Source: Haloarcula pellucida (GTDB lineage Archaea > Halobacteriota > Halobacteria > Halobacteriales > Haloarculaceae). Taken from it: DNA of 64,000 bases. Position numbers and translations under genes: made by a program. A model generated the notes under the pieces. The model was given only the letters and a program-made list of their open reading frames with translations, was not told where the DNA came from and made no database searches. Positions 1-7,826 of this stretch are shown here, in pieces; position 1 is the first letter of the stretch; each line of letters opens with the position of its first letter. The stretch spans positions 189,987 to 253,986 of the forward strand of contig NZ_BMOU01000007.1 of assembly GCF_014647235.1 (NCBI RefSeq), in the 5' to 3' direction.

Positions 1-985
1 CGAGGTACGGTTCGACCTGCTCGAAAGTGGCGCGGTCGAGAGACGGCGCGTTCAGGGCGTTCGCCACGGGTTCCTGATTGAACGCGGCGATAATCTGGTC
101 GGCCGTCGAGGTGGCGACGTTCTCTTGGGCGGCCTCCGTCGACGCGCCCAGATGCGGTGTGACGATGATGTCCTCGACGTCGAGCAGCGGGCTGTCCTCG
201 GGGAGCGGTTCCTCGCCGAAGACGTCGAGCGCCGCGCCCTTGAGGACGCCGTCCTCGACGGCCTCCGCGAGGGCGGGTTCGTCGATGATGCCGCCGCGGG
301 CGCAGTTGACGACGTACCCGCCTTCGAGTTGGGCGAGTTCCTCCTCGCCGATCATGTTCTCGGTCTCGGGGGTCAGCGGCGTGTGGATAGTGACGAAGTC
401 GGCCTTCTCGAGACACTCGTCGAGTTCGTCGACGAGTTCGGCGCCGAACTGTTTGGCGCGTTCCTCGCTGATGTAGGGGTCGAACGTGACGATGTCCATG
501 CCGAGGTTGCCCAGTCGTTTCGCGACCTCTTGGCCGACGCGGCCGAAGCCGACCACACCGAGGGTCTTCTTGTTGACCTCGGTGCCGAGGAACGCCCCTT
601 TCGCCCACTCGCCGCCCTTCAGACGGTCGTGGGCCTGCGGGATGGAGCGGGCGGTGGCGAACGCCATCGCGACGCTGTGTTCGGCGGCGGCCCGGACGTT
701 GCCTTCGGGGGCGTTGGCGACGATGACGCCGTGTTCGGTGGCGGCGTCGATGTCGATGTTGTCGACGCCGATGCCGGCGCGCCCGACGATGACCAGTTCG
801 GGCGCGGCCGAGAGTACCTCGTCGGTGACTTCGGTGCCCGAGCGGACGATGAGCGCGTTCGCATCGGATACTGCATCGAGCAGCGCGTCGCCCTCGACGT
901 CGTAGGCTGTCTCCACCTCGTGGCCCGCCTCGCGGAGCCGGGCGAGGCCGGCGTCGGCGATGGGGTCCGTGACGAGTACCTTCAT
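1..985 (-). CDS. serA: D-3-phosphoglycerate dehydrogenase, partial (C-terminus off the left edge)
   Basis: Catalyses the NAD-dependent oxidation of 3-phosphoglycerate, the first step of serine synthesis, in the cytosol. The 328 residues in the window cover the substrate-binding and nucleotide-binding domains. The Rossmann motif GFGRVG is at residues 145-150, and the 2-hydroxyacid dehydrogenase catalytic set is visible as Arg230 (NCARGG), Glu259 and His278 (TPHLG). The allosteric and ACT domains usual in about 525-residue family members would lie beyond base 1. The ATG at 985 starts the conserved MKVLVTDPIA. A weak TATA-like TTATG about 26 bases upstream fits a leaderless mRNA. serB lies at 24.5-25.2 kb in the same window. 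Confidence 0.95.
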   Translation of the reverse strand, partial: MKVLVTDPIADAGLARLREAGHEVETAYDVEGDALLDAVSDANALIVRSGTEVTDEVLSAAPELVIVGRAGIGVDNIDIDAATEHGVIVANAPEGNVRAAAEHSVAMAFATARSIPQAHDRLKGGEWAKGAFLGTEVNKKTLGVVGFGRVGQEVAKRLGNLGMDIVTFDPYISEERAKQFGAELVDELDECLEKADFVTIHTPLTPETENMIGEEELAQLEGGYVVNCARGGIIDEPALAEAVEDGVLKGAALDVFGEEPLPEDSPLLDVEDIIVTPHLGASTEAAQENVATSTADQIIAAFNQEPVANALNAPSLDRATFEQVEPYL

Positions 986-1054
986 ACCGGACCGAACTTA
1001 CCGGGACGGCATAACGCTTGTTTTCTCAACGCGTGCGTGCGGTGCCGGCGAGCC

Positions 1055-1192
1055 GTGACCGACGGCTCGGAACCCACGGCCACGGACGGTGGGGCGTCCG
1101 GCGACACCGGTCCTGCCGCCGCTGACGCACCGCAGGCCGCCGACGGCGAACTGGCGCCGATACCGCTGCTCGATTTCGAGCGCGGTACCTGA
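1055..1192 (+). CDS. possible small protein, 45 aa
   Basis: A short GTG-started frame in the gap between serA and the next gene encodes an acidic, Ala/Gly/Pro-rich peptide ending in PIPLLDFERGT. The composition is typically halophilic and the hydrophobic C-terminus is distinctive, but no clear TATA box sits at the right distance and no family is recognised. It could equally be chance open frame in GC-rich DNA. Confidence 0.25.
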   Translation: MTDGSEPTATDGGASGDTGPAAADAPQAADGELAPIPLLDFERGT

Positions 1193-1299
1193 TCGGTTCG
1201 AGGACGGCCGAACGCCGCGACGGCGTCGGCAGTCGCTACGAGTCCCGAGCGTCGAAAATGTAAAACCACGGGTCGAGCCGCAGTGACCCGGACCGCGCG

Positions 1300-1467
1300 T
1301 TACCGCCATTCCGGCAGCGAGGCGGCGTCTACCAGCGGGAGTGTCATATACGCCTCGTCGGTCGAGACGTCTGCGATGACGAGCGTATCAGTCGTACCTT
1401 CCTCGACGGAAGCCATAACCTCCGCGTCCTCAGCAACCTCCGCTGGGGCAACCGTGTCCGGCTCCAT
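1300..1467 (-). CDS. small acidic haloarchaeal protein (DUF7556-like), 55 aa
   Basis: Reads MEPDTVAPAEVAEDAEVMAS and ends SLPEWR. The pattern of an acidic head followed by a short strand-rich segment (TLVIADVSTDEAYMTLP) resembles the small haloarchaeal family I know as DUF7556; function unknown. The frame is open upstream for 24 more codons, but the ATG at 1467 is preferred because a TATA box lies 27 bases before it, as expected for a leaderless transcript. A perfect palindrome lies about 40 bases further upstream. Confidence 0.7.
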   Translation of the reverse strand: MEPDTVAPAEVAEDAEVMASVEEGTTDTLVIADVSTDEAYMTLPLVDAASLPEWR

Positions 1468-1490
1468 GCATGACAATATGTAACACCCAC

Positions 1491-1497
1491 ATATAAA
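1491..1497 (-). promoter_or_regulatory. TATA box of the 55-aa protein gene
   Basis: On the minus strand this reads TTTATAT. Its centre is 27 bases before the ATG at 1467, the spacing of archaeal leaderless promoters. Confidence 0.6.
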
Positions 1498-1530
1498 CGT
1501 AGCGAAATCCCCGGACGGAGTCGGACCAGT

Positions 1531-1548
1531 GTCAGACATCTGTCTGAC
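1531..1548. promoter_or_regulatory. 18-bp palindrome, possible operator
   Basis: GTCAGACA-TC-TGTCTGAC is a perfect 8+2+8 inverted repeat in the 391-base gap 1468-1858, upstream of the TATA box of the 55-aa gene. The symmetry suits a dimeric regulator, but no regulator is known. Apart from this palindrome and the promoter regions I see nothing else convincing in that gap. Confidence 0.35.
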
Positions 1549-1858
1549 CGGGGGTGCGCTACTTCCACGACGGGACGACCGAGACTCCCCGCGGCATCCG
1601 CGCGCAGTGTCGCGGTTCGTCCGAGATTCAGTCGAGCGGCGAGTGGTACGGCCGGCCTACTCTCGGTGTTAGGTAACGGATGTGAACGTACCCGTTCGCG
1701 AGGATTTCGAGCGGGGTTTTCGGCGTCGTCGCGGCCTGCACAGCACGGTTTCGGCTGTCAGTTCGGACGGGCGTGGACCCACGCGGCTCGGACCGAGCGC
1801 CGAGAGAAAACGGTGGATGTTAAGGACTTAGTAGGTGCAGGCAGGAAGTTTTGGCAGT

Positions 1859-2704
1859 ATGAACGTCGCAGACGCCATGACGCCGCGCTCGGAGGTAGTC
1901 ACGGTCGAGATTCCGGGCACCCGTGACGACGTGCTGGAGTACCTCCAAGAGCGGGCGTTCTCGTCCGTCCCCGTCATCAAAGACACCGACGACGGCGAGG
2001 AGTTCCGCGGACTCATCTCACGGGACGCCCTCATCGACCGACCCGACGAGGACCAGCTCGCGCTGCTCGTCGAGGAAGTCCCGACCATCACCGCCGAGGC
2101 CAGCATCCAGGAGGCCGCACGCCTGATGGTCGCGGAGAACGAGCGCCGCATCCCCGTCGTCGACGGGCGCCTCGAAGGCATCATCACCGTCACCGACGTC
2201 GTCCACGCTATCGCGAACGGCGACGTCGACGGCGACACCGAAGTCGGGAATCTCGCCCGCAGGGATATCAACTGCATCTACGTCGAGACGCCACTGACCG
2301 TCGCCGAGCGGGAACTGTCCCACGCCGAAGTTCCCTACGGCGTCGTCCTCGACGCCGAGGGCGAGATGACCGGGATGCTCACCGAAGTCGACATCATCGA
2401 AGTGGCCCGGGTCGTCGAGGGCGAAGACGACACCGGCGAGTCCATCGCCAACGAGGACGACGAGTGGGCCTGGGAGGGCATCAAGGCCGTCGGCGGCCGC
2501 TACATGCCCACCCGAAACGTCGAGATTCCGGCCGAACCCGTAAGCGAGTTCATGACCGCCGACGTCGTGACCGTGAGCAAACGCCTCACCGCCGGGGAGG
2601 CGGCCCGATTGATGATCGAACACGACATCGAACAGATTCCACTCGTCGCGGGCGACGAACTCGACGGTATCGTCCGCGACGTCGACCTACTGGAGGGCCT
2701 ATGA
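1859..2704 (+). CDS. four-CBS-domain protein, 281 aa
   Basis: Contains four CBS motifs, about residues 1-60 (start MNVADAMTPRSEVV), 72-128, 138-190 and 225-281 (SEFMTADVVTVSKRL). CBS pairs form Bateman modules that bind adenosyl nucleotides; no catalytic domain is present, so this is probably a cytosolic energy or nucleotide sensor whose partner cannot be told. The frame is open 8 codons further upstream, but the ATG at 1859 fits the domain boundary. Its TGA overlaps the ATG of glyS (ATGA), so the two are probably translationally coupled. Confidence 0.85.
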   Translation: MNVADAMTPRSEVVTVEIPGTRDDVLEYLQERAFSSVPVIKDTDDGEEFRGLISRDALIDRPDEDQLALLVEEVPTITAEASIQEAARLMVAENERRIPVVDGRLEGIITVTDVVHAIANGDVDGDTEVGNLARRDINCIYVETPLTVAERELSHAEVPYGVVLDAEGEMTGMLTEVDIIEVARVVEGEDDTGESIANEDDEWAWEGIKAVGGRYMPTRNVEIPAEPVSEFMTADVVTVSKRLTAGEAARLMIEHDIEQIPLVAGDELDGIVRDVDLLEGL

Positions 2705-4437
2705 GCGAGGGCGAGCGACTGACCGAACTGGCCAAGCGCCGGGGCTTTTATTTCCCCGCCGCCGGCGCCTACGGCGGCGCGGCCGGGTTCTGGACCTACG
2801 GCCCGCAGGGCGCGGCCCTGAAGTCGAACGTCGAAGACGCGTGGCGTGACCGCTTCGTCCTGCAAGAGGGCCATCAGGAGATTTCGGCCCCCGACGTGAT
2901 GCCCGAAGCCGTCTTCGAGGCGTCGGGCCACCTCGATGGCTTCGACGACATGATCATCGAGTGCGGCGAGTGCGGCGCGACCCACCGCGCCGACCATATC
3001 GTCGAGGACAACACCGACATCGAGGAGGCCGAGTCCCTGCCCAACGAGGACGTCATGGACATCATCGCCGACCACGACATCGCCTGTCCGTCCTGCAACG
3101 CCTCGCTGGCCGGCGAACCCGTCGACAACTTCAACCTGATGTTCGCGACGAACATCGGCCCGGGCACCTCCTCGCCGGGCTACCTTCGGCCGGAGACGGC
3201 ACAGGGCATCTTCGTCGAGTTCCCGCAGCTCTCGGAGTACGCGCGTAACCAGCTCCCCTTCGGCGTCGCACAGATCGGGAAGGCCTACCGCAACGAGATC
3301 TCCCCCCGGAAGTCCCTCGTGCGCGTGCGTGAGTTCACGCAGGCCGAACTCGAACACTTCGTCGACCCCGAGGAGGACGAACCGCCGCTCGCCGACGTAG
3401 AGGACGTGACGCTCCCGCTGTACTCCGGCGAGAGCCAGCAGGCAGCGGACGGCGGCGTCGAACAGCTGACCGTCGGCGAAGCCGTCGACGAGGGCGTCGT
3501 CACCAGCGACTGGGTGGCGTACTATCTGGGCGTCGCCCGCGACTGGTACGAGCGCATCGGTATCGACATGGACCGGTTCCGGTTCCGCCAGCACCTCCCG
3601 GGCGAACTCGCCCACTACGCCGCTGACTGCTGGGACGCCGAAGCCGAAATCGACGGCGACTGGATAGAGATTACGGGCTTTGCCTATCGGGGCGACTACG
3701 ACCTGCAGAAGCACGCCGAACACTCCGGCGAGGACTACACCGTCTTCAAGCAGTACGACGAACCCGTCACCGTCGAACGACCGACCGTCGACCCGGACAT
3801 GAGCTACCTCGGGCCCGAGTTCGGCGGCGACGCCCAGTCGGTGGCCGACGCACTCGAAGCGCTGGCCGAACGGGACCCCGAGGCCTTCGAGGGTGAGGAC
3901 GTGACCGTCGAGGTAGACGGCGAGGCCTACACCGTCCCCGTCGAGGAGACGGACTTCAGCGTCGAGACGGTCACGGAGAACGGCGAACACGTCCGCCCGC
4001 ACGTCGTCGAACCCTCCTTCGGGGTCGGTCGCCTCATCTACACGATGCTGGCCCACGCCTACACCGAGGACGAGGTAGACGGTGAGGAACGCACCTACCT
4101 CGACCTCCCGCCAGAACAGGCCCCGACCACCGTCGGCGTCTTCCCGCTGATGGACAAGGACGGCATGGCCGAGTACGCCCGCGAGATAGCGAGCGCCCTC
4201 CGCGAGGCCGGGCACTCGGTCACCTACGACGACTCCGGTGCCATCGGCCGGCGCTACCGCCGACAGGACGAGATCGGGACGCCCTACTGCGTTACCGTCG
4301 ACTACGAGTCCGTAGAGGAGGACACGGTCACCGTTCGGGAACGGGACAGCACAGAGCAGAAACGCGTCTCCATCGACGGCCTCGCGGAGACGATAGCGCG
4401 CCTCACCGAGGGCGAGACGACCTTCGACGACCTGTAA
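2701..4437 (+). CDS. glyS: glycine--tRNA ligase, 578 aa
   Basis: Class II dimeric glycyl-tRNA synthetase that charges tRNA-Gly. The N-terminus MSEGERLTELAKRRGFYFP is typical of archaeal GlyRS. A zinc-binding insertion shows CGEC near residue 83 and CPSC near 130. Class II motif 2 is visible in AYRNEISPRKSLVRVREFTQ, followed by EF/E-rich active-site strands, and the anticodon-binding domain starts near residue 475 (TTVGVFPLMDKDG). Length is normal for archaea. The ATG overlaps the stop of the CBS gene by four bases; the longer upstream-open frame is antisense-style readthrough and is not used. Confidence 0.97.
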   Translation: MSEGERLTELAKRRGFYFPAAGAYGGAAGFWTYGPQGAALKSNVEDAWRDRFVLQEGHQEISAPDVMPEAVFEASGHLDGFDDMIIECGECGATHRADHIVEDNTDIEEAESLPNEDVMDIIADHDIACPSCNASLAGEPVDNFNLMFATNIGPGTSSPGYLRPETAQGIFVEFPQLSEYARNQLPFGVAQIGKAYRNEISPRKSLVRVREFTQAELEHFVDPEEDEPPLADVEDVTLPLYSGESQQAADGGVEQLTVGEAVDEGVVTSDWVAYYLGVARDWYERIGIDMDRFRFRQHLPGELAHYAADCWDAEAEIDGDWIEITGFAYRGDYDLQKHAEHSGEDYTVFKQYDEPVTVERPTVDPDMSYLGPEFGGDAQSVADALEALAERDPEAFEGEDVTVEVDGEAYTVPVEETDFSVETVTENGEHVRPHVVEPSFGVGRLIYTMLAHAYTEDEVDGEERTYLDLPPEQAPTTVGVFPLMDKDGMAEYAREIASALREAGHSVTYDDSGAIGRRYRRQDEIGTPYCVTVDYESVEEDTVTVRERDSTEQKRVSIDGLAETIARLTEGETTFDDL

Positions 4438-4438
4438 G

Positions 4439-5026
4439 ATGGCTGACGAGGTCGCCCGTCGACTCGTCCACGCCACCGGGTCGGCGGTCCCGCTCTCGTA
4501 CCTCCTCGCCCCGGACCTCGTCACCTGGCGGGTCGTCCAGACGTTTCTGGCAGTGTGTCTGGTTACCGTCGTCTTTCTGGAGTTCGTTCGTCTCTCGATC
4601 GGTCTCGACTGGGCCATCTACGACCGTCTCACCCGCGAGTACGAACAGGACAATCCGGCGGGCTACGCGCTGTACATCGTCGGGATGGCCGTCGTCGCCG
4701 GGGCCGTCGCCGTCGGACTACCCACCACCGTGGCCGTACCGGCGATGTTCATGCTGGCCATCGGCGATCCGATAAGCGGCCTGCTGGGCTCTGCAGAGGC
4801 CAGCAACGTCAAGCAGGCGTGGGTGTTGCTCGTGATGTTCGGCGTGTGTACGCTGCTCGCGTCCCCGTTCGTCTCGCCGGCCGCGGCAGTGCTGGGCGGC
4901 GTCGCCGCGACGTTCGCCGACGGGGTCAAACCCACCATCGCGGGTTACGTCGTCGACGACAACTTCGCCATCCCGGTACTCGCGGCCGCCGCGATGTGGA
5001 CCGGACTGGTCTTGGTCCCGTTCTAG
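4439..5026 (+). CDS. dolichol kinase-like / CTP-dependent membrane kinase, 195 aa
   Basis: An integral membrane protein with about five to six hydrophobic segments. The motif MLAIGDPISGLLG at about residues 103-115 and the late GDGVKP-like FADGVKPTIAGYVVDDN are characteristic of the dolichol kinase / cytidylyltransferase-like group, which phosphorylates polyprenols using CTP. In haloarchaea such proteins are thought to serve dolichol-linked glycosylation; that role here is inference. It begins one base after the glyS stop and ends in a 4-bp convergent overlap with the UbiA gene. Confidence 0.7.
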   Translation: MADEVARRLVHATGSAVPLSYLLAPDLVTWRVVQTFLAVCLVTVVFLEFVRLSIGLDWAIYDRLTREYEQDNPAGYALYIVGMAVVAGAVAVGLPTTVAVPAMFMLAIGDPISGLLGSAEASNVKQAWVLLVMFGVCTLLASPFVSPAAAVLGGVAATFADGVKPTIAGYVVDDNFAIPVLAAAAMWTGLVLVPF

Positions 5027-5898
5027 ACGGCGAGGGCGACCAGTCCGAGCAGGAGGTACTCGCCGTCTTTGGCCAGACAGAGCGTATCCATCGCGTTCGT
5101 CCGGTCCAGAACCCACGTGAGCGAGAGCGAATAGCTCACGACCGGGAGGGCAAACACCGCGGGCAGGGCCGCGTGCGCGACGGGCGTGAGCGCGACCAGC
5201 ACCGCGAGCGAACAGCCATCGAGCAGCGCGAGTACCTGCCGCGTCCGACCGACACCGAGGACGACGGGGAGCGTCTCGACGCCCGTGGCCCTGTCACCGA
5301 CGACGTCTCGGACGTTGAACACCTCGACCGAGACGAACGACCGCAGGAAGAAGAACAGACAGACCGCCACCGCGACCGGGCCGATGGGACGACCCGCTAC
5401 GGCAAGTGGGAGCAGGGTCACGGTCGACGCCCACGCCAGTGCCACCAGCCCCGTGTTCACGACGAACACGTCCTTCAGTCGCCGCCACCCGGGTGCGAGC
5501 GGGACGCTGTAGAGGACGCACGCGACGACCGGAATCAGGGCGACGACGAGTGCGTCCGGCCCGCCCGCCCACAGCGCGATGCCCGCCCCCAGTAGCAGGC
5601 CACCGACGGCGAGGCCGGCGACCACCACCGGGTGGTCTGTGACGAATGACGACCGCTCGGGGCAGTTGATTGCGTCCTCCTCGATGTCGGCGAGGTCGTT
5701 GGCCGTGTAGACGGCAAAGGAGACGAGGCCGACGACGACCGGTGCGGCCGGCGCCGTGACTCCGAGTAACACCGCCGCGAACGCCGCCTTTGCGGCCGCG
5801 ACCACCCCTTGCAAGACGCTGAGTTGCTGTGCCCACCAGAGCGAGTGGGTCAGTGTCTGCCAGACCTGTGCGGGAGTCGAGCGGCTGTGGTACGCCAT
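5023..5898 (-). CDS. UbiA-family prenyltransferase, 291 aa
   Basis: Membrane prenyltransferase that moves an isoprenoid chain to an acceptor. The first aspartate-rich motif is N67-D68-x-x-D71-x-x-x-D75 (YTANDLADIEED) and the second is D198-x-x-x-D202 (NVRDVVGDRATG). These bind the Mg-diphosphate of the donor. About eight to nine hydrophobic segments follow in UbiA order. The acceptor (quinone, lipid, carotenoid or other) cannot be read from the sequence. It is convergent with the preceding kinase-like gene. Confidence 0.85.
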   Translation of the reverse strand: MAYHSRSTPAQVWQTLTHSLWWAQQLSVLQGVVAAAKAAFAAVLLGVTAPAAPVVVGLVSFAVYTANDLADIEEDAINCPERSSFVTDHPVVVAGLAVGGLLLGAGIALWAGGPDALVVALIPVVACVLYSVPLAPGWRRLKDVFVVNTGLVALAWASTVTLLPLAVAGRPIGPVAVAVCLFFFLRSFVSVEVFNVRDVVGDRATGVETLPVVLGVGRTRQVLALLDGCSLAVLVALTPVAHAALPAVFALPVVSYSLSLTWVLDRTNAMDTLCLAKDGEYLLLGLVALAV

Positions 5899-5994
5899 GG
5901 TAGTTCAAGCTACACATCGGAGTGAATTGATGGCTTTCCCCGTCTACAGCGACCAGCGCGGTCACTCGTCTATCGTGACAATTGAAACGATTCA

Positions 5995-6030
5995 CACACC
6001 GACCGCACCGCCGTCGTGCGGTCGGGTGTG
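5995..6030 (-). terminator. strong stem-loop after the histidine kinase gene
   Basis: Left arm CACACCGACCGCAC (5995-6008) pairs with GTGCGGTCGGGTGTG (6016-6030), a 14-bp stem with a single bulged base and a 7-base loop. It lies 17 bases downstream of the minus-strand kinase stop. A role in ending transcription is inferred from position only. Confidence 0.4.
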
Positions 6031-6046
6031 CATTGATCTTCAATGG

Positions 6047-7723
6047 CTACGATAGCTCGGGCAGAGCCCGGTCCAGCGAGAAGGACACTTCGCTCCCGCC
6101 CTCCGGGCGCAACTCGAACGTGAGGTCGTGTCCCGACTGCTCGACGAAACAGTAGACGAGCCACAGGCCGACGCCGGAACTGTGCTGGAGCGGCGTCTCA
6201 CCTTCTTCGAGGATACGACGCTCCGTGTCGGGGATGCCCGGGCCCTCGTCGGTGACGGTGACGTGGACCGTGTCCGCATCGACGGTGACGGTGATAGTCA
6301 CCGACGGCGATGGATCCGGGTCGTGTTCGATGCCGTTCTCGACGAGGTTCTCGAGGGCGGCCTGTAGCCCGACGGTCGATCGGACGAACACCTCGTCGGG
6401 ACACGACGCCGTCACCGTCGCCGCCGGGTATTTCGCCGAGTACCGGGCGACGATGGCCTCGACAGTGGTCGAGATGTTGGTTCGCTCTCTGGCTCGCTCG
6501 CTCGTGACGATACGCTGTATCGTCCGGAGTTTCGCGCTCGTCTCCATGATGGAACCGGCGCTGTCGTCGATAGCCTGCAGATGGGGCCGACCACGTTCGT
6601 CGACGTACTCCTCTAACACCTCCGCGTGACCCATGATGGTGTTGATGCGGTTGGCCATGTTGTGTCGCAGGACGCGCGAGACGAGGTGGAGGTGACGCTG
6701 TCGTCGCTGTTGGTCGGTGATGTCCGAGAGGACGACGGTCCAGCCGAGGTGGTGCGGGCCGTCGGTTATCGCGGACGTCTGGACCGAGAGATACCGGTCC
6801 TCGTCGGTCTGGGGAGCGAACTCGGTACGGCCGCCGTCGCCGTCCTCGAACCACTCGTCGGCGTTCTCGACGATTCGTTCGATGGACTCGTTCTGGTGGC
6901 TCGCAAGCGACGGGAGGAGCTCTGATGCCGTGGGGTTGAAATCGCGGATGCGGCGCTCGGCGTCGAGGATGACCATGCCTTCGCTGCTCTGCTCGACGGC
7001 CGTATCGCGAGCCAGTGGGACGATGTCGAAAAAATCTAGCTGGATGGACCACGTCGTCGCGATGCCGAACAGGGCGAGGCCGATCGGCGTGTAATCCAGC
7101 CCCGGAATCGGGGCACTGTCCAGTACAGAGACGACGTTGATAAACAGCGGCAGCGCGCTCCCGAAGGCGACGAGCAACACCGACTCGGTGCTGTACCGAC
7201 TCCGGAGGTGGATGCCCAGCAACGCGTACACCGCCACACAGTACAGCCCGTACGAGAGGAAGACATAGAGGAAGTACAGCGGTCCCAGTCCCCTGTGAAC
7301 CAGATGGGGAAACACCGCCGTCGACAGGTCGATACCCTCCCAGAACAGGTGATGGAGCGGGTTCGTGAGGATACCCAGCACGAGCCCCATCAGCACGACC
7401 ACCACGTACGCGATAAAGAGGGGGCGGCGGTGCCAGTCTCGGCCCGTGTACTGGGCCGCGAACACGAAGAAGACGAGTACGAACAGCACCCCAAGCGGGA
7501 GTTCGAGCGCGACCAGTACGCGTTCGACCGCGGTCGGCAGGACGATTTTCGCGGCGGCGGCGAACGACCACACCGCCGTCAGCGCCAACAGCGCGGTAAA
7601 CGAGCGGACGCCGCGAATCCCGTGGGGATACGTCCGGAGATACACCGTGAGCGCAACGAGTGACAGCCCCGAAACCGTGAAGAACACCACGAGTACGAGT
7701 TCGACCGGACTGGTCACCGTCAT
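6047..7723 (-). CDS. membrane sensor histidine kinase (7TM-PAS-HisKA-HATPase), 558 aa
   Basis: The first about 230 residues form seven hydrophobic segments of the histidine-kinase N-terminal 7TM type. A PAS domain follows (about 240-335, EQSSEGMVILDAERRIRDFN), then the dimerisation helix with phospho-accepting His354 (RVLRHNMANR) and a GHKL ATPase domain with N box (LVENGIEHD), G1 box (DEGPGIPD) and G2 box (GVGLWLVY). It probably senses a membrane or redox signal. No response regulator is adjacent, as is common in haloarchaea. Divergent from hef. Confidence 0.9.
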   Translation of the reverse strand: MTVTSPVELVLVVFFTVSGLSLVALTVYLRTYPHGIRGVRSFTALLALTAVWSFAAAAKIVLPTAVERVLVALELPLGVLFVLVFFVFAAQYTGRDWHRRPLFIAYVVVVLMGLVLGILTNPLHHLFWEGIDLSTAVFPHLVHRGLGPLYFLYVFLSYGLYCVAVYALLGIHLRSRYSTESVLLVAFGSALPLFINVVSVLDSAPIPGLDYTPIGLALFGIATTWSIQLDFFDIVPLARDTAVEQSSEGMVILDAERRIRDFNPTASELLPSLASHQNESIERIVENADEWFEDGDGGRTEFAPQTDEDRYLSVQTSAITDGPHHLGWTVVLSDITDQQRRQRHLHLVSRVLRHNMANRINTIMGHAEVLEEYVDERGRPHLQAIDDSAGSIMETSAKLRTIQRIVTSERARERTNISTTVEAIVARYSAKYPAATVTASCPDEVFVRSTVGLQAALENLVENGIEHDPDPSPSVTITVTVDADTVHVTVTDEGPGIPDTERRILEEGETPLQHSSGVGLWLVYCFVEQSGHDLTFELRPEGGSEVSFSLDRALPELS

Positions 7724-7745
7724 GAGTTATGATTATCAGAAGATG

Positions 7746-7800
7746 AAATAATACCTTCGTCCACCCCGTTTCACTTCCACCACGCTACCTGAACCCTTAA
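7746..7800. promoter_or_regulatory. divergent promoters for the kinase and hef
   Basis: On the minus strand TATTATTT (7746-7753) is centred 27 bases before the kinase ATG at 7723. On the plus strand CCTTAA ending at 7800 is about 28 bases before the hef ATG at 7827. Both spacings suit leaderless transcripts. Confidence 0.5.
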
Positions 7801-7826
7801 CCGCCGGCGGGGCCAACGCCTCGCCA

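Noticed and set aside
125-1192. Long plus-strand open frame over serA
   Set aside because: It is antisense to a clear SerA sequence. Only its last part (1055-1192), beyond serA, is kept as a weak small-gene candidate.
2500-4617. Very long open frame (705 codons) antisense to glyS
   Set aside because: Antisense frames stay open in GC-rich haloarchaeal genes because of biased third positions; glyS on the plus strand has all family motifs.
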